Both the position numbers and the translations under genes were made by a program. A stretch of DNA of 64,000 nt, taken from the NCBI GenBank assembly GCA_038496445.1, contig JALMLS010000065.1, forward strand, positions 1 through 64,000. Reading direction: 5' to 3'. The notes beneath the pieces were generated by a model. It did not search any database. It saw only the letters and a list, made by a program, of their open reading frames with translations, and was not told the origin of the DNA. This DNA comes from Trichosphaerium sp. ATCC 40318 (lineage: Eukaryota; Discosea; Flabellinia; Trichosidae). The first letter of the stretch is position 1, and every line of letters starts with the position of its first letter. Positions 1-9,772 of the stretch are shown here, one piece after another.

Positions 1-25
1 ACGCGTTTTTTATAATAAACGGTCT

Positions 26-1000
26 CTAAAAAGATGAAAAGGTTAGCGAGGTGTAGCACTTTGGAAATTAAAAAAAAACAACATCATTAACAGTACATCT
101 TGCTTTATAAACGCTATTATGCGAGGATCATCCAAAGACAGTTCAGGTATCTTCTCTTTTATATAAGGACGCGACATTATTCTTTCTTCTTCTACAACAA
201 AGATAAATACGTGGACAGTGACTGTGGACACAAGCGAACAAAGCAAAAAACGAAAAGAAAAGGTTACCTTCGGGATCAATAATTGACTCAAACGCATCAC
301 CCTCCTTCGATTTATTCGAATCATTCACTGCTTTAACCCGTTCAAGCTCTTTTTTAATACCTTCGTCATTTGGACGCATTGCAGAAGCTGAAAAGGAAGA
401 AATAAGCAATTTTTGAGTAATTCGGTTTTAAAACCGTCAAAATTGGATCTTTAAGAAAACCCAGTGCGTGCCAGTTGTTAGATCAATGATAGATAACGTC
501 ACCTTACCAACATGAGCGTAAGCAACGCCTACAAGCCTTTTTAGATGATTTAAAGTGTCAATTATTACTAAACGGTAAAAAAAGGCGTACCACGCCTGTA
601 TAATGCTTTTAGGTGATGTTTATCGAGCAATAAAACCGTTGTGGATAATTTTATGACTTCCTGCCAATTTTTTAACTTTGAGTGTACTGCACATAAGTTA
701 GAGAGTGTTTGAACTACCAAAGAAGCCATTTTGATCTTGTCAAAATTGAGAGGTGGCGTGTCGAGAAGCGTTAAAACCTAGAAAGTGTCAGAATGAGATA
801 AGAAGTATAGGTAGTAGATTCTTACGCGTAATGGATAATATTACGCGTACCTCGTGTAAAAACGGTGTACCTGTCGATAACATGCCTCTGCTTTATCATA
901 ATCGCATTGTTTGAATAGTTTATTCCCATCTTCTTTCAATTTGTCTGCTTGACGGAAAACTCTTCAACAGATAACGTAGCCTCTGCCATAGCCTAATGGT
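26..1000 (-). CDS. TPR-repeat protein, FKBP/co-chaperone-like
   Basis: Multi-exon gene read leftward. An exon near 850-960 gives a classic TPR helix pair (GNKLFKQCDYDKAEACY). The next exon, near 600-755, gives NLCAVHSKLKNWQEVI and then KALYRRG. A short exon adds VAYAHVG, and an exon at 285-390 reads SAMRPNDEGIKKELERVK. The last exons end at a stop at 26-28. The ALYRRG motif followed by a charged ND-x-EL-x-RVK helix is typical of the C-terminal three-TPR domain of FKBP-type immunophilins and TTC9-like proteins, which bind Hsp90/Hsp70 tails. No peptidyl-prolyl isomerase domain is visible. The start is unclear: a plausible ATG near 992 is not in frame with the first TPR exon unless a very small intron or a one-base error is assumed. 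TPR class is confident; the family is inferred. Confidence 0.65.
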
Positions 1001-1104
1001 CCACACACGAACTCCACAGTGTGAAATGAAATAAAGCTCAGTAGTCAAAGGAAAACTTAACGTAGTTGACTTTCTTAATTGTAAGAGCTTGTTATGTTAG
1101 CGAG

Positions 1105-1366
1105 ATGTCAGTCATTGCATTTGAGACCAAAGGTAGCAGCTTGAAGGTTTTTAAGCGTAATTGTTGTTAAGGGACCTGCTAAACGCTTGGAAAGGCATAG
1201 AGTTATAGTACCAAAGCGAAATTTGGAGGTTATAAACGTAGCAAACGAAAAACTGCTCAAAAAAAATGCAGCTCTTTCATTCGCTGCTCTAAAGAAGCAA
1301 AACCTCATTAACTCGTTATCACATGTAAAAGTTGAGCAAAAAGCGAAGAGTATCCGTACGCGCTAA
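1105..1366 (+). CDS. Small basic lysine-rich open frame, doubtful
   Basis: An ATG at 1105 opens a 14-codon stretch. The frame continues only if a 25-base GT...AG segment (1147-1171) is removed. The second part encodes about 64 residues rich in Lys, Asn and Leu (for example ANEKLLKKNAAL) and ends at TAA 1364-1366. The stretch is free of stops and compositionally protein-like, but introns of 25 bases are much shorter than the 40-110 bases seen in confident genes here. It may instead be the 5' part of the next gene. No family is recognised. Confidence 0.2.
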
Positions 1367-1449
1367 ATACTTACACTATACGTATTAAGGTCGCCTTGGG
1401 GCTTTTTGAAGCCTAACCGGGCGTTTAATACGATTTGGAACTAATTAAG

Positions 1450-2950
1450 CTCAGGGATTTAGCTGGGTCGCTTTTACACATACACTTAGATCCTGACACG
1501 GCAAGCTTGATTCCTGAGGTATTCCCACACATTTATTCACAAAGAACTCAAACATTTCGTAGGCTGGGACAAGATTAGCACAAGATGACTTAGTATTCAC
1601 TCAGATACGAACTATTCTATTTGCAAGAGCAATTGGCGCGTATAACTCGTATGTAACCTTTAAAACCAAAACAATTTCTGAAAAAACCAAAAAATAACTT
1701 TTTGTAGACGTTCTTGTGACATCTTGACATGTGACTGATATTTTTTATTATATAGATGGCATCTATTACGTACTCTTCTATTAAAAGCAAAAAAGATTGG
1801 ATACCTTGCACATATGATAACTGAGAATGATAGAAAATACACTCAGTCTTATATTTTTACTGATGTAAAATTGTTCCAAAGATGGTCTTCGATGCCAAGT
1901 ATTGACCACATGTTAAAAAAATATAAGTATGATATGCCCGATACTGCAGATATAAAGTTACAATCTATGAAGACCGGTCAAATAATGAGACACTTCGACC
2001 AACCTCTACCTGGAAGTGTTGCACAGGTACAAAAAACGAAAATTATTTGTACACGTATTACGAGATTTCTCTCCTTCGAGACTCATCAAATCTACATGTT
2101 TTGTAGATTCCAACCTACTAAGTATATGCTTAATGTACTAAGTTATTATTATCTAGAAACCATGCATTAATGGTATACCAACCATACCAATTGTACGTGC
2201 TCGAAGGATTAGTTTGTTTTAAACGCTGTTTGTTTATACTTTTTTCAAGTATCCTGGTGTTGCGATGCAAGTACGTTATACACTGATTATAGAAGAAGTA
2301 CTACAAAGACTTGCACTTGGAATAAAATCAGTACAGAAAGATAAACTATTAATACAAGCAGTACGTCATCTTAGCAAAACAAAAACGAATTTTGTCTTGT
2401 TCTAAATTGGATGCTTTGCTTTAGTTCCAATGGGCCATGCAAGAAGGAAAGTTATACACATTTACGAACAAAGGAGGCAAAAAGATAACAAAGGATAATT
2501 TGGATACAATCAATATCTTCAAGTCCGTTACAGGTCATAAAGTTGTTCCGTTTTTTAGTCATCCAGAGTTTGCCAAAGCTTATGCTTTGGCATCTCCAGT
2601 ACAATTCATGACTTGTCCTGGTAGTCCAAGAGCTATTGCTAGCATAGATTGTACGTTTTCCTTTATTAAATTTATTTTTTTATCACACGTGATATACAAA
2701 ATGACTTGAGTAATACACGCAAAAAGGAGATTTTCTCACTTTTTACTTATTTTTTCGCCAAGGCAAAATATTATTGCCTGCATTGGTAGCATGGGCAAGA
2801 CAAAAGATTGGCATGTCGTTTAATTTTCTAGATGAATATACAGTATCTAAATTCCGTATGGACGAAATGGAAGGAGATTTGAAGTATTATATTCTTGAAC
2901 CTAACGATATGATTGATTTGTTTTCAATCAGTAGAATGCCTTATAAATAA
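1450..2950 (+). CDS. Unknown multi-exon protein, weak SseB-like C-terminal half
   Basis: Exons can be chained on the plus strand: about 1756-2026 (includes WHLLRTLLLKAKKIGYL and DQPLPGSVAQ), 2250-2360, 2425-2650 and 2763-2950 (stop 2948-2950). The last three joins keep frame with clean GT/AG borders: introns 2361-2424 in phase 0 and 2651-2762 in phase 1. The segment around residues AMQEGKLYTF and GHKVVPFFSHPEFAKAYA resembles the N-terminal domain of SseB-like proteins, which have a glycine-rich strand, a VPxF-S/T-x-PE motif and then a Pro-Gly turn. This is a pattern match by eye only. The 5' exons before 1756, and a possible micro-exon near 2150, are unresolved. Confidence 0.45.
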
Positions 2951-2989
2951 AACCATTGTAAATAAAGTTCATTGTTGTTTTTTTTTTTG

Positions 2990-4008
2990 ATAATCAAATA
3001 CTGCTACGCAAGAAATGATTGCAAAAATAGGCAACACATGTCCATTCGTAGTTTACAAAACCAAAAAATAATGCCATTAGCGTCATTATTGAGATCTTGA
3101 ATCCAAAGCAGGCAAGAAACATCGATAGTCTGGTTCAATTCCTTCACTTATTTCGTTTGTTGCATACTTGATGTGAAGATGAATACAATCGGAGCACTAC
3201 TCAAGGATACTCTTTGATGCAATAACTTTTATTTTTTGGATAACTAGACTTTCACAAGCGCTTTCGTGTAGTAGATATTACATTCTATTCATCCCTTCTC
3301 ACCTTATTACAAATTTTACAATGCAGTTATCACTCCCTCCTTGAATGACCAAAACATCGGAAGGTGAAGCTTCACTGTGATTGGCTCCAGCATATGGATT
3401 TGAAGTTGTTAAGACATACTCTTTACCTGTCTTCACGTCCTTGTACCATACTTTGGCAAGAGTTACGCCGGTCATGAATCCGTTACTCTCACACCCATAT
3501 CCTTCTTCAGTTTTCGCTTTGATATCAGTAGGTGGAAGAAGCGAGCTACTCCATACACCTAGAATAGTAAGTTAACAAGAATCCCTCATTTGCTTTTTTC
3601 GTTTTTTGTACCTGAGCCATCCGGGTTTTCTTTTGGTTGGGGCGCTTTTACAAGTGTCAGGTCGTTTGCTGTTTTATTAACCACAATAACATCAACACTT
3701 CGTGTGGCTCTACCATCTCCAAATAGATTTTTCTTTAATCTACCCATGAGTGTATTACCAATGTCGACAGCTATTCACAGCTGTCAGTTTTAGGGTATAC
3801 TAGTTTAGTGTACCTTGCTCAGTTGCGAATTGTATTGCTGCTGCTTTAAATGCCATTATATTAGATGAGTTGCTTTGTTGCTTGTTGTTGTTGTGTTATT
3901 ATGATACTTTTGAACAGTGCACAAAGAGGACCTGAAAAAAGCCGGAATGGTTTTTATCTGAATGTTTAAACTTGTTTTGCGGTTTGTTCGAAGCTAAGAA
4001 CTGGAAAG
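2990..4008. repeat. Left arm of 1-kb inverted duplication
   Basis: This stretch matches the reverse complement of 4636-5600 almost base for base, including the gene at 3299-3855 and its flanks. The inner border is sharp: homology stops at 4008 on this side and at 4636 on the other. The outer border lies near 2990-3010 and is blurred by an indel. Confidence 0.85.
3299..3855 (-). CDS. Small beta-rich protein, intact copy (aegerolysin/hemolysin-like fold suspected)
   Basis: Three exons on the minus strand with ATG at 3855, two GT-AG introns of about 50 bases that both preserve frame, and a stop at 3299-3301, giving a protein of about 150 residues. After a short helical start come alternating strands: VDVIVVNKTANDLTL, then GVWSSSLLPP, a SNGFMTG motif, NPYAG, and a C-terminal VLVIQGGSDN. 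N-x-T near the first strand, G-x-W, and NP-x-x-G are reminiscent of small beta-sandwich lipid-binding proteins of the aegerolysin or fungal hemolysin type, but I cannot confirm that family. No signal peptide is seen. A second, damaged copy lies in inverted orientation at 4787-5323. Function unknown; membrane or lipid binding is only a guess. Confidence 0.6.
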
Positions 4009-4635
4009 TAGAAGCTAAGAAATTCAATTGGAAATTTTTAAAGTGAATCCTGTTTTTTTGGTTTCGAAGTTTTCTTTCGTAACTATATCACGCATTAATT
4101 GTTTAATGAAACATTTGATTGAAACGTACCAATAAAAACTCTTTAGAACCTTGAGCATGTTCTCGCATTATTGAAAAACAACGTAAAAACGCTTCAAGAT
4201 GTGATTTTTTTATAAACCGCTAGATACTTTCAAGGTTTACACAAAACCTTTTAACTACAAAAAAAAGTTTTTTCGCAATCTCGAAGGGTTAGTACACAAT
4301 ACCAGTGACTCTTTTAGTTGCAGGTTTCGTTCAAAAAAAAACATAACTTTCTACCTTTAAATATACTATACAACCTGTATCTTTCATTGTCTTCTATCTC
4401 CTCACGTGAGAACATGGAATGTGTTACGGAAGGTACATATTTTGAATAAAATTTGCTTAACATCTTTTGGTGTTTAGCATGTAAATACAACATGACTTGT
4501 ACTTTTTTTCGCTTGGATTCACCTTGTATTATTGTAACGATTATTATTTTTAGACGTCACTTTTCAGTGTAGCTAGCGGCTCGCAAACACTCGTTGGGTA
4601 AAAGTGTATGAGCGGTTACATTTAGCTACTCAATA
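4009..4635. other. Unique spacer between inverted duplicate arms
   Basis: About 630 bases with no convincing coding frame. It separates the divergent 5' ends of the two duplicate genes, so it should hold upstream control sequence for both. A CACGTG core (CTCACGTGAG) lies near 4400. Confidence 0.5.
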
Positions 4636-5600
4636 CTTTCCAGTTCTTAGCTTCGAACAAACCGCAAAACAAGTTTAAACATTCAGATAAAAACATTCCG
4701 GCTTTTTTCAGGTCCTCTTTGTGCACTGTTCAAAAGTATCATAATAACACAACAACAACAAGCAACAAAGCAACTCATCTAATATAATGGCATTTAAAGC
4801 AGCGGCAATACAATTCGCAAGAGCAAGGTACACTAAACTAGTATACCCTAAAACTGACAGCTGTGAATAGCTGTCGACATTGGTATCGCACTCATGGGTA
4901 GATTAAAGAAAAATCTATTTGGAGATGGTAGAGCCACACGAAGTGTTGATGTTATTGTGGTTAATAAAACAGCAAACGACCTGACACTTGTAAAAGCGCC
5001 CCAACCAAAAGAGAACCCGGATGGCTCCGTACAAAAAACGAAAAAAGCAAATGAGGGATTCTTGTTAACTTACTATTCTAGGTGTATGGAGTAGCTCGCT
5101 TCTCCCACCTACTGATATCAAAGCGAAAACTGAAGAAGGATATGGGTGTGAGAGTAACGGATTCATGACCGGCGTAACTCTTGCCAAAGTATGGTACAAG
5201 GACGTGAAGACAGGTAAAGAGTATGTCTTAACAACTTCAAATCCATACGCTGGATCCAATCACAGTGAAGCTTCCCCATCCGATGTTTTGGTCATTCAAG
5301 GAGGAGTGATAACTGCATTGTAAAGTTTGTAATAAGGTGAGAAGGGATGAATAGAATGTAATATCTACTACCGCGAAAGTGCTTGTGAAAGTCTAGTTAA
5401 TAAAAGTTATTGCATCAAAGAGTATCCTTGATTCATCTTCACATCAAGTTTACGACAAACGAAATAAGTGAAGGAATTGACTCAGACTATCAATGTTTCT
5501 AGCCTGCTTTGGATTCAAGATCTCAATAATCACGCTAATGGCTTTATTTTTTGGTTTGTAAACTACGAATGAACATGTGTTGCGTAGCAAAAAAAACCAA
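4636..5600. repeat. Right arm of 1-kb inverted duplication
   Basis: Near-identical reverse complement of 2990-4008. It differs by scattered substitutions and small deletions, including about 30 bases lost near its outer end around 5580. Confidence 0.85.
4787..5323 (+). pseudogene. Decayed duplicate of the 3299-3855 gene
   Basis: Aligned by eye with the intact copy, this one has a 2-base loss at the end of exon 1 (near 4822-4827). It also lacks one base exactly at the exon 2 donor (near 5030), which destroys the G|GT context, and one base in the last exon (near 5302), which changes the C-terminus and stops early at 5321-5323. Most of the reading frame is otherwise preserved, so the duplication is recent. 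An internal ATG at 4894 could start a shortened product, but it would still cross the damaged donor. Expression of a variant product cannot be excluded; loss of function is the simpler reading. Confidence 0.7.
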
Positions 5601-5625
5601 CAGTTGGTTGTATTGCTATAGGTAA

Positions 5626-8479
5626 CTACATCACTGAACATCCTCCACCACCGCCCCTATGATGGTGATGGTGTACTATAGGCCTTCTCATATTCGCTAT
5701 CTTTGAGTTCTGTGCATTTATTGTAGCCTGCAGAGCAGCAATGCTCTTTGAAGCCTCATCAGAACTTTTCTGGTGCTGTGTCCTTCGCTTTATTAGATAT
5801 AAGTTTTGTTGGTTACCGTACTGTAGTGCTTTAACTTTATTGTTAATCACGGTTTGATGTCTAGCACTCATTGACGACTTTTGTTGTTGTAAACGTCTTT
5901 CTAGTTCTGGACAAGGTGTTATTTGGCTGTTTACAGAAAAGTAATTACCTCTTTTGTTTTCATTGTTTATACGTTGCATATCTTTTAGTTGTTTTTGTCT
6001 GACTGCTTCCAAGTGAGCTTTGTGCGAATTAGACATGTTAACAATATTAGCTTCAAGTGTCTTGTTTTGCTCGTCCATTTTTTTGGCTTGGAGCTGTGCT
6101 TGCTTTTTCATTTCTACTTCCTTAGCCGTTTTTTTATCCTATGCACAGGATTTAGTATATGTACGCACATGGTGTAGCAACTGTATAACATACCTTTTCA
6201 GACATAGCACTATTTGATGCGATAAGTTGGTTACGTTGGGCAACTTTTCCTTCGAAAAATTGAGCGAGAACTTCACTACTCTTTGGTCCTTTATTTTTAA
6301 CAGCTACAAGAAAAAGTTGCAATTAAGTAAAACAAGAATAAACTGAGAATAGCGGTATCGTACCATTGAATCGTTTTTTAACATTCTCTTGATCATCAAA
6401 GTATTGTTGTAATGTACCGAGTGGAGGATAATAACCGTTTACACTCAATTTCTTGGTAATAGGCGAATACAATTTAAGAAGCAAAGATTGACATTTATCA
6501 CGTGATTTCTTGTCATTTTTCGAGACAACACTATGCAGTATCCCCCCAACAAGTTTTTTACCGTTATCATATAGTGCCAACCGAGCCTAAACAAGAGCAT
6601 ATAAACCAGTGAATCAAAGACAAGAAAAAACCCTACCTGAAACTCAGTATGCAACTTTTTTCGCTCTTGATCTCCTTTTACACAAACGATACCATTAGTA
6701 AATATTTTAATTGCTTCCATTTCATATACTTTATGCTTTTTGAAGAGTATAGAAGATTCCAAGGGTTCTTTAGACGATGTAAGTTTGTTTATATTAGCGC
6801 TATATTTCGCAATAGCCTCTTTCGTTGCTTTTTCGTTCTGGCTTGTAACAAGATTCTCAAAAGCGTCTTTAATGCTGGGTACTGCACCTTTGTTAATAGC
6901 AACTATATATTGACGACAAAGGGCTGTGAACACTTAAAAAAAATTAGGTCGCAACCGGCGAGATTGTGTTACTTACATTGTCCGTTAAGTGGTTGACCAA
7001 AGAGTGTTTTTACTGGCGCTGAAGCAACAGTTTCATTAGTGAAGAGCTTGCATTTCGTGCTAAACTCAGGTCGAAGAGCGCTTTTTGGGAGACAGTCAAG
7101 GTTCCTTAGATCTTCTTCAGACGCCACAGGACGAACCAGAGTAACACATTTTCTCTTTGGGAACAATCTCTTAAAGCTACGTTTGCTTTCATTGTACTAA
7201 AGAGAGGTTAGGAAATGATAGACGGGCAAAGTTGTACCTGTAAAGTTTGAGCCTTTTTGCCTCGTTTACACTTGAGCATATGCTCTAAGATTTGATCGTC
7301 AGTGAGAGCTTTGCCGTTTACATCTGTAAGTAGAAAACAATCTCTAAGAAGCCAACAGAATGGTGGCATCTCAATTGGTTTGTCGTCTTTAGCTTCATTA
7401 TGAGACTTGGCTTGAATATGGGTCGTCAACTTGGATACAAAGCTAGGTGAGTCAAGGTAATTGTGCTTTAAATTTGAATGATAAAACCATTAGGATACTC
7501 AAGTTGTTTAACAGAGTCGGAATCGATTCTACAAATAGAGTTGAAGATAAAGTACGATGAAAGCAAAATCGCTAAAGAAAATACAGTGGCGTCATGCTCT
7601 GTGTCTCCCTTTTCAGGGTCACCAAGACCTATATCTTATTAGACTTGGTTCTCTTTAATACTCAATACAAACCTTCAGTGTCTAGAAGCACAATTGTCCT
7701 TGTATGACCAGAAGCAGTTGTGATGTTCTTTACCCATATCCAAATTCCTAGGAAAGATAAGGTATTATTACACATAGCTAGCCTTACCTTTAGTGCACGC
7801 TTGTGCTGTAGGTCCCAAATGAAACCCTCGTTGTTCGTTGAACATACAATTCATTATGTATGACTTGCCAGTTCTGCAATTTCCAGCAACTGCAATCACT
7901 GTCAGCTATTGAGAACAATTAGAACTGTGTTTATCAAAGCAAAGTGATACGCACGTGATCTTTTATCTTACTTAAATGTTTCGCTGCTTCTTCGTTTATC
8001 ACGAAAGCACCAGTGCTGTCGACGTTAATGAGATGAATAGGACCAAACGAAATCTTATCATGTGGACTAACTGGCATTTCTGGATTTTCAATGGTAGCTT
8101 TCTAGATGGCTCATAAGATTTGAAAGCTATTTTTTTTACAAACGTACTTGTTCTGTCCATTGCTTTGATTCGTCTTTAGCTTCTTGACTTAATTTGTTAC
8201 TACCATGTGAGAGCTTGGAAGCAATTGTACTGAACGAAATTGTTTGCTTATGAAGTTTGAGAAGAGTGCTACGGATACGTGTTGTGTCTTCTATAGTGTG
8301 ATTCATGTCGTTCAAAGTTGAGAGATAATCCATCTAAAAGCTAGTAGGCAAAGGAATAAGTAGCATGTGTTACTTACCTTTAGTTGGTCTATCTCTTTGA
8401 TTGTTGTAAGTAAATCAGTAACCTTTGAAAGCGCTTGCGTAGTTTTAGAATACATTTCTCTTTCTATTGTCTGTTTCAT
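5626..8479 (-). CDS. Guanylate-binding-protein (GBP)-like large GTPase with CaaX box, copy 1
   Basis: Multi-exon gene, ATG at 8479, stop 5626-5628. The first ~110 residues (8110-8479) are a helical extension not usual in GBPs. The GTPase domain follows: G1 P-loop GNCRTGKS near 7885-7905, G2 region FHLGPTAQACTKGIW, G3 DTEGLGD near 7660-7680, and G4 as WLLRD near 7350. The GBP middle and effector helices follow: FPKRKC, EEDLRNLD, LRPEF, then YIVAINKGAVPSIKDAF. A long coiled coil rich in Gln and Lys spans 5660-6110. The C-terminus is a run of five His and five Gly and then CSVM, a CaaX box predicted to be farnesylated. GBPs are dynamin-superfamily GTPases that oligomerise on membranes and, in animals, on pathogen compartments. 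That role is not shown here. Identity is confident; exon edges are approximate. Confidence 0.88.
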
Positions 8480-8524
8480 TCAAGTTTTGAGACAGACTGA
8501 CTTTTAGCAAAAAAAATCCATTTT

Positions 8525-8580
8525 CTGCCCGATCTGTCAGATCTGACGGATTTGACACTTCTGACAGATCTTGCAAATTG
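8525..8580 (-). promoter_or_regulatory. Upstream repeat-motif cluster of GBP copy 1
   Basis: About 50-100 bases upstream of the GBP1 ATG lie clustered GATCTG/CAGATC units, a perfect 12-base palindrome GTCAGATCTGAC at 8536-8547, and a TGTCAGAAGTGTCA-type motif. The same motif vocabulary recurs at 9156-9250. Palindromes of this kind usually bind dimeric regulators; the regulator is unknown. Confidence 0.45.
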
Positions 8581-9155
8581 TCATTTTTTTAAATGTGATC
8601 TACCCTCACGCCTGTCCAGTGAATCCAACCGTTTCAAACCCACGTGATTTAACAAACCCCAGAGCAAACTTTTTTATTTACATATTTGACGCCTAGCGGC
8701 GTTTACAAAGCCTACAGCAACGCTGGTGGTGTTTTGGGGCGGTTTTGACGTTGTTACACCTTCATTGCTGCTTGGATGCTACCATAGCGCTTCTGTTAGC
8801 GTGGGGTAGGCGCTAGCGTAGCGCTAGCGTAGCGCTAGTAAGTTATACACGTACGTGATTTTTTGAAGCAAAACATACAGCAAACAGTGTTTGAGGCATT
8901 CATACCGTGTTTGGCGGTAATGCGATAGCTTTATAGGACATCATACCTTTTTAATTCGCTTTTAGCGCATTGAACACCTCTGTGGTTTGATCGTACCGTG
9001 TACAGTTGGCGTAGGTAAAATACTGCGATCATCTTCCATGGTCTGTTGAAACTTACATTGAAAATTTTGCTATCACTTACCGTAAGGTACCTAAGTCATA
9101 CAATGAAGGACAACATTGTAGCACAAATAGTTCACATTGTGATAGATCTACACCA

Positions 9156-9250
9156 TTTGACAGAAGTGTCAGATCTTGCTAGATCTGCTAAAAGTGCTAA
9201 AAACTCACTTTCTAGAAAATATTAGTAAAACTTGAATGAAACATACAATA
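9156..9250 (+). repeat. Inverted duplicate of GBP1 promoter/leader
   Basis: Reads TGACAGAAGTGTCAGATCTT, then TGCTAAAAGT, then AAAACTTGAATGAAACA with an ATG at 9236. Each block has a counterpart in the same order upstream of and across the GBP1 start codon, on the other strand. The frame from ATG 9236 closes after eight codons, so only promoter and leader were copied, or the rest has decayed. It points toward GBP copy 2. Confidence 0.6.
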
Positions 9251-9267
9251 TCTTGTCAATAAGGATT

Positions 9268-9630
9268 TTATCGTTCAGCTTTTGGTTCATTGCACGTTCT
9301 ACAAAAAATGTCAGCTTCTAACGAAAGGCGGTTATCTTCTTGAAAACAATTACCACGTGATTTTACTACTTTTTGTTTTTTGGAAGCATCTTCAGCTTCT
9401 CTGTTAAAGTAAGCTGTTTTAGAAAGCACTTTCGTTCTTTCTCTTGTCGTATTCGCTCTTCGACGTGTTTTTGGCTTTGATTGTGAAGAAGCGTTGGTAA
9501 ATTTGTCGAAAACGGATGAAGATATTTTAGACACTTGTCTTTGCTCTTTCTTCTTTGTTGGCTTTTTCGCGCCACTAAACGACGCACGCCGTTGCTTGAA
9601 ATTAGGACAGGCAGCTGTTGTTGCCGACAT
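9268..9630 (-). CDS. Small basic protein of unknown function
   Basis: Single open frame of 120 residues, ATG 9630, stop 9268-9270. It is rich in Lys, Arg and Ser (KKPTKKKEQR, KPKTRRRANTTRERT) and ends with FCRTCNEPKAER, a C-x-x-C pair near the terminus. The composition suggests a nuclear or nucleic-acid-binding protein. It is divergent from GBP copy 2, with 142 bases between start codons, and overlaps a meaningless plus-strand frame. No family recognised. Confidence 0.5.
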   Translation of the reverse strand: MSATTAACPNFKQRRASFSGAKKPTKKKEQRQVSKISSSVFDKFTNASSQSKPKTRRRANTTRERTKVLSKTAYFNREAEDASKKQKVVKSRGNCFQEDNRLSLEADIFCRTCNEPKAER

Positions 9631-9772
9631 ACTACTAACAAGTAGAACGGTACACGCTAGTCAACAAGAACTCAGTTCGTCAGAGGAAGTTAGTTCCTAC
9701 GTAGGAACAAAGTTCCTGTTTGACTTAACTATTTCTAACTTAATCCTTCTTTCCGAACACATCATAACACAA

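Larger units (their letters stand above)
8480..9267. other. Intergenic region between GBP copy 1 and small basic gene
   Basis: About 790 bases without a convincing coding exon. It holds the GBP1 promoter motifs (8525-8580), two and a half tandem copies of an 11-base GCGCTAGCGTA unit near 8810-8840, and an inverted partial duplicate of the GBP1 leader at 9156-9250. Confidence 0.5.

Noticed and set aside
3381-3793. Plus-strand open frames over 3381-3575 and 3590-3793
   Set aside because: They are antisense to the intact minus-strand gene; the minus-strand reading has in-phase introns and a matching duplicate.
9494-9772. N-terminal extension of GBP2 upstream of ATG 9773
   Set aside because: The frame is open, but its sequence is antisense to the basic gene at 9268-9630 and lacks GBP features. 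ATG 9773 begins exactly where GBP similarity starts.
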